NCBI GenBank assembly: GCA_944325705.1
Contig: CALVBB010000005.1
Coordinates: 41,103-105,102 of the forward strand
Direction of reading: 5' to 3'
Origin: Candidatus Gastranaerophilales bacterium
GTDB taxonomy: Bacteria; Cyanobacteriota; Vampirovibrionia; Gastranaerophilales; Gastranaerophilaceae
DNA: 64,000 nucleotides
The first letter of the stretch is position 1. Each line of letters opens with the position of its first letter. Shown here piece after piece: positions 17,042 to 25,277 of this stretch. The notes beneath the pieces were generated by a model that was not told the origin of the DNA, ran no database searches, and saw nothing but the letters and a program-made list of their open reading frames with translations. The position numbers and the translations under genes are program-made.

Positions 17042-17644
17042 TTAAAATGGCAGTTTGAATCTTAATGGTACTATAAAGTAATACTTTTCTAAGTTTTTAG
17101 TTTGTTGAAGTGCATAAGCTGAATTATTCAATATGTCGGTGCTGTTTTTGTACTTAGATTTATCAAAATCATAATTGTCATAAATCATAACATTGAAGTA
17201 TCCTTCATTATCAAAATACGGATTAACAGCTGTAGCATTATGCAACCCCAGAAAAAGATTTCTGTCTTGATTAAATGAAACAGGAAAAACCTTATTTTTA
17301 AAGCCATATCTTTTTTGTGCTTTAACAAGATTTAGAAATTCCTGTGAATTAGAAATGTTCTTTGCTAAAGAACTATTATTACTAAAAAATATTCCGTTTA
17401 TATTTTTAGGAATATTAATCCCTAATTGTTCACTAAGCTTTTTATTAAATTCAGAGCTGATAACGTGTATGTCGTTATTTGGCGGGATATTTTTTGTTCC
17501 TGTTATTGAAATATTCATAAGTATTTCTGAATCAATATAATTTTTATTCAATGTTTCATTAAATTCTTTTAAAACTTGTTGTGTGCTTAAAATATCTGGT
17601 TTACTGTATATATTAAGCGGAGAATTCCATATTGAATTGAACAC
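17042..17644 (-). CDS. Effector-like protein, variable C-terminal domain (second copy)
   Basis: The 200-codon frame from a GTG runs open further upstream to about 17818, adding the VYVRSYTRDDGTKVRAYYRS motif and an Asn-rich linker, up to the same frameshift as its paralog. The C-terminal domain parallels the 15476 protein: INGIFFSNNS, LGLHNATAVNP, GYFNVMIYDNYDF and NNSAYALQQTKNLEKYYF. Overall identity is low outside these blocks, so the two are divergent alleles of one domain. The partner membrane gene at 16612 follows by 22 bases. Confidence 0.6.
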   Translation of the reverse strand: MFNSIWNSPLNIYSKPDILSTQQVLKEFNETLNKNYIDSEILMNISITGTKNIPPNNDIHVISSEFNKKLSEQLGINIPKNINGIFFSNNSSLAKNISNSQEFLNLVKAQKRYGFKNKVFPVSFNQDRNLFLGLHNATAVNPYFDNEGYFNVMIYDNYDFDKSKYKNSTDILNNSAYALQQTKNLEKYYFIVPLRFKLPF

Positions 17645-17753
17645 GAAATTTTTTGAATTTGCTCTATCATGTCTTTTTATATTGTTATTATTGTTAATAT
17701 CCGGTTTTGAGCGATAATAAGCTCTTACCTTAGTTCCGTCATCTCTGGTATAG

Positions 17754-17996
17754 CTTCTGACATAAACTTCATCCGACGCAGCAAGGTCTGCTTCGCGCGG
17801 AATCCCGAGATTACTTATCTATAATCTATTGCAGGCTCGTTCAGCTGAAACTCATCAGGATTCATGCGCCCGATTTCTTCCGCATAGTAAATTTTATCAG
17901 AGCCGCTAACTTTGTTAAAAAAATCTTTCAATGACATTTTTAAACCCTTTCATATTTATATTTTTCACTATTGCCATTGTTTACGATTTATCTAAT
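17754..17996. repeat. 243-bp perfect direct repeat, copy 2
   Basis: Identical to 16290-16532 at a fixed offset of 1464 bp. It contains the 5' end of the second effector-like gene and its upstream region. The unit between the repeats is one complete effector-plus-immunity cassette. Confidence 0.9.
17815..17937 (-). pseudogene. N-terminal module of the effector gene, cut by a frameshift (copy 2)
   Basis: Identical to 16351-16473: 40 codons from MSLKDFFNKV to EPAIDYR then TAA, with the rest of the protein in the -1 frame. No Shine-Dalgarno stronger than the A-rich TTTAAAA precedes the ATG. Confidence 0.6.
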
Positions 17997-18092
17997 TTCC
18001 GCAAGACCACGTTTTCGCCGCCGCGAAAATAGAGGTGCCTCAATTTATCCGAAAACAAAAACTAAATACTGCCTGAAATAGTATTTTTGTAG

Positions 18093-18098
18093 TATAAT
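18093..18098 (+). promoter_or_regulatory. -10 box of the pfp promoter
   Basis: A perfect TATAAT 40 bases before the pfp ATG, leaving a normal leader with an AAGGAAGAG ribosome-binding site. No good -35 is evident. Confidence 0.45.
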
Positions 18099-18137
18099 AT
18101 TGACGTGGAGTATTACTCAATATAAGGAAGAGAAACT

Positions 18138-19820
18138 ATGAAAAAACTTTCACCATTACAAATCGAAAGATTAAAGTATCAGCCAAAACTTCCTGAATGC
18201 CTTGCAAACGGCATTAACTCTCTTGAACTGGTTGAAGGTTCTGCTACCCAGTCTGTAAGAGATCAGGAACAGATTAAAGAATTATTCAAAAATACTTACG
18301 GCAAACCTGTTGTAAGTTTCAAAAATTCAATTTCACTCTCAGCATCAATGACTAAAAATGTCGGCGTAATCCTCTCCGGCGGTCAGGCTCCGGGCGGTCA
18401 TAACGTTATTGCCGGCCTTTATGATGCTTTAAAAGAAGCCAATTCCTCCAACAAATTATACGGTTTTCTCGGAGGCCCGTCAGGGATAATCGACGGAAAA
18501 TACGTTGAATTTACTGATGAATTTATGGACGCTTACAGAAACACCGGAGGTTTTGATATTATCGGCTCCGGCAGAACAAAACTCGAAACTGAAGATCAGT
18601 TCCAGAAAGCTCTTGCAGTATGTAACAAATTAGGAATTACTGCTGTTGTTATTATCGGCGGCGACGATTCAAACACCAACGCGGCACTTCTTGCTGAATG
18701 GTTTGTTAAAAACAATACTGGTATTCAGGTTATCGGATGCCCGAAAACCATCGACGGCGATTTGAAAAATGACCAGATTGAAATTTCTTTCGGCTTTGAT
18801 ACCGCTACAAAAACTTATGCCGAATTAATCGGAAACATTCAGCGCGATGCTAATTCCGCTAAAAAATACTGGCACTTTATTAAAATTATGGGCAGAAGCG
18901 CTTCTCACGTTGCACTGGAAGCTGCTTTGCAAACCCAGCCTAACATTACCTTGATTTCAGAAGAAGTTGAAGCTAAGAAAATGTCACTCGAAAGCATTAT
19001 TAATTATATGTGTGATATTATTGTAAAACGTGCAGATATGGGTAAAAACTTCGGTATTGCAATTATTCCGGAAGGTCTGATTGAATTTATACCTGAGATG
19101 AAATCTATGATTGCAAACCTTAATGACATCATGGCTTCACTTGAAAACGATCCTGATTTTGTTAATGCAACTACAATCCGTGACAAGTTTGATATAGTAG
19201 AAAACAGATTAGAACCTGCAAACGCAAAAGTTTACAGCTCACTTCCTGTATTAATCAAAGGCCAGCTGCTTGCTGACCGCGATCCGCACGGCAATGTTCA
19301 GGTGTCAAAAATCGAAACAGAAAAACTTTTAATCGAAATGATTGAAACAAGACTTGACGAATTAAGATCACAGGGAGATTACATCGGCAAATTCTCAGCA
19401 CAGTCGCACTTCTTCGGTTATGAAGGCAGATGTGCATTCCCGTCAAACTTTGATGCAGATTACTGCTATTCACTCGGCTACAACGCATTTGCACTGATTA
19501 ACTTTGGTTTGACAGGATACCTTTCATCAGTAAGAAACCTGACAGCTCCGGCATCAGAATGGGTTGCAGGCGGTGTACCTCTTACAATGATGATGAATAT
19601 GGAAAAACGCCACGGCGAAATGAAGCCGGTAATTCAAAAAGCTCTTGTTAAACTTGACGGCCCTGTATTCAAACAGCTTGAAGAAAATAGAGAGGACTGG
19701 GCACTCAATGACAGATACCTCTTCCCTGGTGCAATCCAGTATTTTGGCCCATCCTGTGTATGTGATGTAACAACCTGCACTCTTCAATTAGAAAGAAGCA
19801 AGGAGCTAATCAACGCATAA
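18138..19820 (+). CDS. pfp: Diphosphate--fructose-6-phosphate 1-phosphotransferase (PPi-PFK)
   Basis: 560 residues, the long PPi-dependent type (beta-subunit-like). It phosphorylates fructose 6-phosphate with pyrophosphate, reversibly, in glycolysis and gluconeogenesis. Visible motifs are the phosphate loop LSGGQAPGGHN, then IIGGDDSN near residue 173, in which the second Asp of GGDD disfavours ATP and marks PPi use, then GCPKTIDGDLKN with the PPi-contacting Lys, and IMGRSASHVALE. A Shine-Dalgarno AAGGAAGAG stands before the ATG and a -10 TATAAT lies at 18093-18098. The gene is monocistronic with a strong terminator. It pairs functionally with the glucokinase at 26374. Confidence 0.96.
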   Translation: MKKLSPLQIERLKYQPKLPECLANGINSLELVEGSATQSVRDQEQIKELFKNTYGKPVVSFKNSISLSASMTKNVGVILSGGQAPGGHNVIAGLYDALKEANSSNKLYGFLGGPSGIIDGKYVEFTDEFMDAYRNTGGFDIIGSGRTKLETEDQFQKALAVCNKLGITAVVIIGGDDSNTNAALLAEWFVKNNTGIQVIGCPKTIDGDLKNDQIEISFGFDTATKTYAELIGNIQRDANSAKKYWHFIKIMGRSASHVALEAALQTQPNITLISEEVEAKKMSLESIINYMCDIIVKRADMGKNFGIAIIPEGLIEFIPEMKSMIANLNDIMASLENDPDFVNATTIRDKFDIVENRLEPANAKVYSSLPVLIKGQLLADRDPHGNVQVSKIETEKLLIEMIETRLDELRSQGDYIGKFSAQSHFFGYEGRCAFPSNFDADYCYSLGYNAFALINFGLTGYLSSVRNLTAPASEWVAGGVPLTMMMNMEKRHGEMKPVIQKALVKLDGPVFKQLEENREDWALNDRYLFPGAIQYFGPSCVCDVTTCTLQLERSKELINA

Positions 19821-19851
19821 TTGCAGCGCAAAATATTACTAAATCTAAGTC

Positions 19852-19883
19852 AAAACCCGTCCTGAAAATTCCGGACGGGTTTT
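19852..19883 (+). terminator. Terminator after pfp
   Basis: AAAACCCGTCC and GGACGGGTTTT form an 11-bp stem with the loop TGAAAATTCC, 32 bases after the pfp stop. Confidence 0.85.
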
Positions 19884-20009
19884 GCAGATTTTGTACACCT
19901 GATAGAAATCTAATAAATTAATTATATATCCATAAATTATAACAATATCGATGTAACGCCTGTTACATCAGCCATTCCGGATGAGAAATATGTGAAATCG
20001 AATAAAGAA

Positions 20010-20198
20010 TTAACCGATAAGATTTTCAAGAATTTTAGCATTGTCAACAGCTTTTCTTGACTGGCTTACTGTAACCCTGCGCATATAGGTTCTCAAAGCC
20101 TCACGTATAAGTTCACTACGTGTACGCTGTTCATCATTTGCAAGACCATCAACTTTACTCAAAAATTCATCGGGCATTGTGACTAAAATTTTTGCCAT
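20010..20198 (-). CDS. Ribbon-helix-helix (CopG-type) DNA-binding protein
   Basis: 62 residues. The N-terminal beta strand KILVTMPDEFLSKVD and the two helices RTRSELIREALRTYMRR form the ribbon-helix-helix fold that dimerises and inserts its strand into the major groove. The C-terminal tail (residues 45-62) could bind a partner, as in antitoxins of this fold, but no toxin gene is adjacent on the minus strand. A GGAGG Shine-Dalgarno precedes the ATG. It is probably an orphan regulator or a solitary antitoxin. Confidence 0.83.
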   Translation of the reverse strand: MAKILVTMPDEFLSKVDGLANDEQRTRSELIREALRTYMRRVTVSQSRKAVDNAKILENLIG

Positions 20199-20355
20199 TT
20201 TCTAACCCTCCATACTACCACTCCGTATAAATATTTTAACATATCTTTTTAATTTACGCAATATATAATCCGCAGAATTAGTCCTGACAGGCTATGGACA
20301 AGTTTTGCTGATTTGAAATATTATAATTTGTGTTAGAGAAGAAAGGAGCTTTCCT

Positions 20356-20874
20356 ATGGAAGAACATCACACTACCGATTGTTTTTTATGCGGACATCCT
20401 GTATTAAAACATGTATTAACAGGTTTGTTAGTATTTCTGGGCGCATTTGCTGCATTTTATGTTGTAACGGACTGGCATTACAAAAGAATGCTTGATCCTT
20501 TTGTTCAAATGAGAAAAGTTGACAAAATGATGATGAAAGAGCAGCAGCAGGCACGTAAATTGATTGAAAAACAGGCGCAAAAAGATTTCAATTTTGAAAA
20601 GAGAACCGAACGTTTTATCAGAGCAGAGAAAGACGGTGATAATTACAAGATTATCATTGACTTAAAACCTTTTGACAATGATGAAAAAAATGTTGAGGTC
20701 ACAACAGACGGAAATGTCTTAACAGTAACTGCAGCAGGTGCAGTTAACCGCCACGGACACGAACACATTTTGAAAGTTGCGCAGAGCTATTCATTCAATG
20801 ATGATGTTGATTTGAGCAAAATCACAAAAATTAGAGAAGGAAATGAATACATCATTTTTGTTCCAGCAGAATAA
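20356..20874 (+). CDS. Membrane-anchored Hsp20/alpha-crystallin-like protein
   Basis: 172 residues. An N-terminal cytoplasmic stretch (with CFLCGHP) leads into one membrane helix at about residues 23-41 (LTGLLVFLGAFAAFYVVT), then a charged Gln/Lys-rich helical linker (42-80), then a C-terminal domain of ~90 residues. Its strand pattern (YKIIIDLKPF, NVEVTTDGNVLTVTA, AQSYSFNDDVDLSKI, EYIIFVPAE) matches the alpha-crystallin fold of small heat-shock proteins. Ordinary Hsp20 proteins are soluble, so the membrane anchor is unusual. Shine-Dalgarno AAGGAG. Followed by a long hairpin terminator. Confidence 0.72.
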   Translation: MEEHHTTDCFLCGHPVLKHVLTGLLVFLGAFAAFYVVTDWHYKRMLDPFVQMRKVDKMMMKEQQQARKLIEKQAQKDFNFEKRTERFIRAEKDGDNYKIIIDLKPFDNDEKNVEVTTDGNVLTVTAAGAVNRHGHEHILKVAQSYSFNDDVDLSKITKIREGNEYIIFVPAE

Positions 20875-20930
20875 GTAATAAGTTTATACTGCTTCCGGTC
20901 TACAGCCGGCCGAACCATATTTAATCTCAC

Positions 20931-20978
20931 AACATAAAAAGACCTGATTTTTATAAAAAATCAGGTCTTTTTATGTTA
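20931..20978. terminator. Long (22-bp) hairpin terminator between the Hsp20-like and CheY-like genes
   Basis: AACATAAAAAGACCTGATTT and onward pairs perfectly with AAATCAGGTCTTTTTATGTT across a 3-4 base loop. It lies 57 bases after the Hsp20-like stop and only 11 bases before the CheY-like ATG. Confidence 0.85.
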
Positions 20979-20988
20979 ACATCAGTAT

Positions 20989-21375
20989 ATGAAAAAAATT
21001 TTAGTAGTTGACGATTCGCCAAACTGGGTTAAATACCATGAAAGCGCGCTTTTATTAATATTCGGTGACAATGTTATTATAGATAAAGCTTATTCTGCAC
21101 GCGAAGCTAATGATAAAATTACCGCGTCAGTTGACGAACCTTACGACATAATTTTCACTGATATGCAGATGGAAACCGACTTTCTGCCGTTTTATGCAGG
21201 AGAGTGGTTTATAAAACAGATTCAGCTTTTTAAGGAGTACAAGGCCACAAAAGTTGTAATAATTTCCGCAACCAGCAACATACGTCAGATTTCGGAAAAA
21301 TACAATGTTGATTTTATTCCGAAATATATGTGCAAAAGCGTTGAAGCTTATAAAAAGGTTCTGGATGTAAAATAG
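20989..21375 (+). CDS. Stand-alone response-regulator receiver (CheY-like) protein
   Basis: 128 residues, one REC domain and nothing else. It carries the acidic pair in VVDDSPNW, the phospho-acceptor Asp in IIFTDMQM near residue 59, the switch Ser/Thr in VIISATS and the Lys in FIPKYMC. A two-residue-longer alpha4 loop region than CheY is visible (FLPFYAGEWF). Output must be by protein contact. The ATG is 11 bases after a 22-bp hairpin and has no Shine-Dalgarno, so the transcript probably starts inside or right after the hairpin. The histidine kinase at 22687 is a possible partner. Confidence 0.87.
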   Translation: MKKILVVDDSPNWVKYHESALLLIFGDNVIIDKAYSAREANDKITASVDEPYDIIFTDMQMETDFLPFYAGEWFIKQIQLFKEYKATKVVIISATSNIRQISEKYNVDFIPKYMCKSVEAYKKVLDVK

Positions 21376-21404
21376 CCCCTTTTATAATAAATTTTCAACT
21401 TATT

Positions 21405-21436
21405 AAAAAAGACCGCCTTAAAAAAGCGGTCTTTAA
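21405..21436. terminator. Bidirectional terminator between the CheY-like and HEAT genes
   Basis: AAAGACCGC pairs with GCGGTCTTT around a CTTAAAAAA loop, with A runs on the left and right giving U tails in both directions. It sits between two converging genes. Confidence 0.8.
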
Positions 21437-21467
21437 AAAAAGAGTTAATCACACAGTTATATATTTT

Positions 21468-22343
21468 TTAGAAAGCTGCGGCAGGTTTCTTCTGGGCAGT
21501 AGCGCCAGGGATAGACTGCCAGTTGGCTGCCATAATCTTTTTGAAAGATTTCAACGCAGTATCTTCAAGTTCACCGAGTTCTTCAGCTTCCATAATGAGT
21601 TCTCTCAGAGGAAGCAGAGCACGCTGGTCGCGAAGAACACCGAGAGCGGCGGCGGCACCGGCTCTTACCAGTTCGTTTTCATTACGGTTTTTCATAACAT
21701 CAATCAAAGCAGGAACTGCTTTTGTATCATTCAGTTTGCCCAGTGAAGTAACTGCATAAATTCTAACGTTTACCCATTCGTCATACAACATATTAATAAC
21801 TTTATCAACAGCCTTTTTGTTTCCGATTTCGCCCAGTGCTCTTGTAGCATCACATCTGACGTTAACTTTTTCGTGGTCTAGTGAAGCGATCAACGCATCA
21901 GTTGCAACATCACCTATTTCAATAAGCGCATCTGTAGCGGTAATACAAACCTGCGGGTTTTCATCATTTAGCGCTTCGACCAGAGGTTCCACAACGATTT
22001 CACCGCCCAAACGGCCGAGTGCACGTGCAGCGCGGACTCGAACATCAACGTTTCTGTCCTCTCTTAAAGATTCAATCAGGTGGGTTGTAGCTTTTGAATC
22101 GCCAAGTTCGCCGAGAGCTCTTGCAGCATAAAGACGAACAGAACCATTTTTGTCATGTTTTAATACATCAATTAATGGTTCAACAGCTTTTGAATCACCC
22201 ATCTCGCCGAGGATACGGGCTGCGTTGTATCTGACTTTTTCGGAATTGCTTGTTTTTAAGTCTACTAACAATTCGTCAAATGATTTTTTAACCTGTTTTT
22301 TCTTACTGTTCACACTAATTGTCATTAAATTTTCCTCCGACAC
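21468..22343 (-). CDS. HEAT-repeat (PBS-lyase type) protein
   Basis: 291 residues made of about eight ~31-residue helical hairpins, each with the pattern VR..AARALGELGD..A...LI..L. This is the PBS-lyase HEAT repeat, a scaffold for protein-protein contact; in cyanobacteria it occurs in phycobilin lyases and many non-photosynthetic proteins. No catalytic residues are visible and there is no signal peptide, so a cytoplasmic adaptor is the best call. The tail (ATAQKKPAAAF) is disordered. Shine-Dalgarno GGAGGAAAA. The 343-bp gap upstream (22344-22686) shows no gene and no repeat that I could define. Confidence 0.88.
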   Translation of the reverse strand: MSEENLMTISVNSKKKQVKKSFDELLVDLKTSNSEKVRYNAARILGEMGDSKAVEPLIDVLKHDKNGSVRLYAARALGELGDSKATTHLIESLREDRNVDVRVRAARALGRLGGEIVVEPLVEALNDENPQVCITATDALIEIGDVATDALIASLDHEKVNVRCDATRALGEIGNKKAVDKVINMLYDEWVNVRIYAVTSLGKLNDTKAVPALIDVMKNRNENELVRAGAAAALGVLRDQRALLPLRELIMEAEELGELEDTALKSFKKIMAANWQSIPGATAQKKPAAAF

Positions 22344-22686
22344 TACAATAAAAATTCTACACTATGTATTTATAAAAAATATTTGTAGAAAATTATTGCC
22401 TTTTTTCCTTATATATATTAAACATTTGTAACATTTGCCAAGTTGTCCTTAAGTGTTTGTCGGTGATGTCTTCTGATTTCCGGTTATTAAGGGGTTATGT
22501 CTTTTTACCGTAAATCTGATTAAGGGTAACACTCACACTTTTTATTTTATACTATCAATATAACATATTTTTCAAACAATTTCTTAATTCGTTTATATTA
22601 TTTATGCAAATTTGATGATTGTTTTTTTAACATAATGTTTAATTCAATAATACGCCCATGTTTTTTGTAACATAACTTTACATATA

Positions 22687-24345
22687 TTACTTACTACAGA
22701 TAGTAATAATAAATTCGCTACCCCTGCCAACCTCACTGTTTACAATAATTTTGCCGTTATGCTTTTCAATTATCTTTGCAGAAATCGCTAAGCCCAGCCC
22801 TGTGCCGACTCCTACACCTTTTGTTGTATAACCGGCTGTAAAAATTTTATTAATTTCATCCTGAGAAATTCCTTTTCCGGTGTCTTTCACGCTCACAGTC
22901 AAAGTTTCGCCCTGATAACCCGTTGTAATTGTAATTGTTCCTTTGCCTTCAATTGCTTGACAAGCATTGACAAGAATATTGGTAAACACCTGATTCAGCA
23001 TATTAGGATAGCATTTTATCAGCGGAAGTTCTCCGTAATTTTTTACAATTTCAATTCTGTTTTTTGTTTCATGACGGATTAAATCCAGCGTCAGATCAAG
23101 CTCTTTGTTTATATCTGCCTCCTGAAGTTCTGCCTCATCAAGCCTTACGAACTTTTTAAGCGAGGTAACAATATTGCTTATACGCTGGATTGCCTCACTG
23201 TCAATTCCATTGATTTCCTGCATTATATCTGCAATTTCGGTATCTTTAATCTGCGGGATAAGTTTTGCAAAAAGTCCGTTGTTTGATTTAATTGAAGCAA
23301 CAGGAGTGTTGATTTCATGTGCAACTCCTGCAACCAGTTGACCGAGAGATGCCATTTTTTCTGAATTAATAAGCTGAAGCTGGGTTTCCTTCAATTCTTT
23401 CAGCGCATTTTTAAGTTCTTTAACAGTCTGGATATTCTTCTGATACAGTTCAGCCCTGATGATTGCGCTGCCAAGCTGGAAAGAAATAGCTTCAAGAATT
23501 TCGACTTCTTCGCTTAACTCACGCTTCTGATGACTGAGCAAAACTATCACCCCGAGCAGCTTTTGCAGGTGAAAAACCGGAACCACAACACGCATAACCG
23601 GCTGTTTAAACGGAGGTGCATCCGTATATTCTTTCAGACAGTGCACAACTGAAATTTTGTTATTTTGAATAGTGCTGAAAGTTTCACAATCAAAGGAAAT
23701 GGAGGAAGTTTTTGCAGATTTTTTCTGACCGTAAATTTCCAAAATTTCAAAAGATTTGTTTTCAAATTTTGCAAAGTAAGCTTTGTACGCGCCGAACATT
23801 ATCGAGAGTTCCGAAAGTGCAGATTGCAGAATTTTTGAAATATCCATGGATTCTCTGATTGTGTTTGTAACCTTGTTAATCAAAGCAATCCTTATAGCCT
23901 GCGACTGGGCTTTTTGTTTAATATTCTGCAAATCCTCATTTTCCGCAGCAAGATTTCTACATTCAGCAAGAAGCTTTTCATTTTTCTTCTGTTCTTTTAT
24001 AAGCTCTGTTTTTGCACTCACATCAGAAAAAAAGAATATCGAATACTTACCTTTTTTTATAACCGTCAAATCATAATACAAAATTTTATCTCGGCTGTGC
24101 TGGTAAGAAACACATGCAAAAAAATTCTCTTTACAATTAAGCGCATGATAGATAGGAGAATAGTTTTCAAGGTTTTCACTGTTTAGCGGACAGATGTCAA
24201 AATTCGATTTGTGTGAAAATTTTTTCAAATCTGTAAAGCCATCGAACCATCTTTTGAATGTATAATTCCTGTAGACGACTTCATTTTTTGAATTAATAAT
24301 TATTACCGCATCCCTGAACTGATTAAAAATATCAAACTTCTTCAT
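22687..24345 (-). CDS. Sensor histidine kinase (PAS-GAF-HisKA-HATPase)
   Basis: 552 residues without membrane helices, hence a cytoplasmic sensor. The order is a PAS-like domain (about 8-110, opening FNQFRDAVIIINSKNEVVYR), a coiled coil (118-155), a GAF domain (~165-305), a second coil and HisKA with the phospho-accepting His in GVAHEINTPVAS near residue 343. HATPase_c follows with the N box NILVNACQAI, the G1 box DTGKGIS and GTGLGLAISAKIIE. It lies alone, without a linked response regulator except the CheY-like gene at 20989. TATAAT stands 7 bases before the ATG and there is no Shine-Dalgarno, suggesting a leaderless transcript. Confidence 0.93.
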   Translation of the reverse strand: MKKFDIFNQFRDAVIIINSKNEVVYRNYTFKRWFDGFTDLKKFSHKSNFDICPLNSENLENYSPIYHALNCKENFFACVSYQHSRDKILYYDLTVIKKGKYSIFFFSDVSAKTELIKEQKKNEKLLAECRNLAAENEDLQNIKQKAQSQAIRIALINKVTNTIRESMDISKILQSALSELSIMFGAYKAYFAKFENKSFEILEIYGQKKSAKTSSISFDCETFSTIQNNKISVVHCLKEYTDAPPFKQPVMRVVVPVFHLQKLLGVIVLLSHQKRELSEEVEILEAISFQLGSAIIRAELYQKNIQTVKELKNALKELKETQLQLINSEKMASLGQLVAGVAHEINTPVASIKSNNGLFAKLIPQIKDTEIADIMQEINGIDSEAIQRISNIVTSLKKFVRLDEAELQEADINKELDLTLDLIRHETKNRIEIVKNYGELPLIKCYPNMLNQVFTNILVNACQAIEGKGTITITTGYQGETLTVSVKDTGKGISQDEINKIFTAGYTTKGVGVGTGLGLAISAKIIEKHNGKIIVNSEVGRGSEFIITICSK

Positions 24346-24352
24346 GATTATT

Positions 24353-24358
24353 ATTATA
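24353..24358 (-). promoter_or_regulatory. -10 box of the histidine kinase gene
   Basis: TATAAT on the minus strand ends 7 bases before the ATG at 24345, so transcription would begin at or next to the start codon. Confidence 0.5.
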
Positions 24359-24416
24359 ATTTGCTATCCGCCAGCAGGCAATTTGTAAAACTAAATTAAC
24401 GCCCTTATTATGAATA

Positions 24417-25277
24417 TTAAAGCATAAGTTCAAAAGACAAATTCTCTACAATAGTCTGGATATTCATGTTCAGCCTCAATTCCCGTTTTGCTTTTTCAAC
24501 AGAATTTATATCATGCAAAATTTTCATCTTCAGCCCTCTGTTTTCAAGATTGGATTTCAAAAGTTCTGTCATATAATTCTGTATCTGATTAAAAACTATT
24601 GACGCCTCATTATCTTTTGTTAAATTTAATATTCCGTCATTAAGGTCAAGAACCTGATTTCTCTCAAGCGATAAGTAACCTGCCATTGTTTCTTTCACAA
24701 TCGAAAAATCTCTGTCCTCCTCCTTAAAAGAAGGTACAAAAAAGCACTGCGCCCTTGATACAATTGTAGAAATCATATCTGTTTTATCATTCGTTAAAAA
24801 GAAAAATGTAGTTTTAGAAGGCGGTTCCTCAAAAGTTTTTAAAAGAGCATTGGCTGTCGGCTCCTGAAAATTAGTTTCGTTAAGTCCGCACACATTTCCG
24901 TCCTTGTCCTTATCGCAAAATATCAAAACTCTATGGTAGTCAGAACTTACAAGCAGGTCATTCTTAATCATACGCGCCTGATCAATTGAGATAACCTGTT
25001 TTGAATCATCATTTGCAGGCTTGTTGTCAACTTTTGAAATCGTCATAACAGCAGGATGGCTGTTTTCTCTAATCCAGCGGCAGTTCAGACAGCTGCATTC
25101 CGGTGTATGATCGCCGGTGCAGTTTAGCATACGCGCAATTTCTAATGCCAGATTATATTGAGCCTGAATATCAGTTCCGTAAAACAAAATACAGTGCGCA
25201 ATATTTTTATCCGGATTTTGAATACCTTTAGAAAAATATTTCATCAAAAACGGATAGTTTTTATCTAAAGAAGGCAT
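24417..25277 (-). CDS. holB: DNA polymerase III delta-prime subunit
   Basis: 286 residues. It is the clamp-loader subunit with an AAA+-like N-terminal domain. The P-loop is degenerate (LFYGTDIQAQYNLAL), as in true delta-prime. Zinc-module cysteines CTGDHTPECSCLNC lie near residues 52-65. EPTANALLKTFEEPP and the sensor-1 region FFFLTNDKTDMISTIVSRAQ (SRC-like motif altered to SRAQC) are typical. It works with tau and delta to load the beta clamp. It overlaps holA by 17 bases, so the two are translationally coupled. Confidence 0.92.
   Translation of the reverse strand: MPSLDKNYPFLMKYFSKGIQNPDKNIAHCILFYGTDIQAQYNLALEIARMLNCTGDHTPECSCLNCRWIRENSHPAVMTISKVDNKPANDDSKQVISIDQARMIKNDLLVSSDYHRVLIFCDKDKDGNVCGLNETNFQEPTANALLKTFEEPPSKTTFFFLTNDKTDMISTIVSRAQCFFVPSFKEEDRDFSIVKETMAGYLSLERNQVLDLNDGILNLTKDNEASIVFNQIQNYMTELLKSNLENRGLKMKILHDINSVEKAKRELRLNMNIQTIVENLSFELML

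Noticed and set aside
15476..17644. Confident assignment of the effectors to the colicin M family
   Set aside because: Only DxYD is shared; the HR pair of the active site is missing at the required spacing.
13544..17996. Prophage remnant
   Set aside because: The island has no integrase, capsid, tail, terminase or lysis gene; the small hydrophobic proteins are paralogs, not holins with an endolysin.
20010..20198. Toxin-antitoxin pair with the ribbon-helix-helix gene
   Set aside because: No second small gene is adjacent on the same strand; the nearest gene (20356) is divergent and membrane-anchored.
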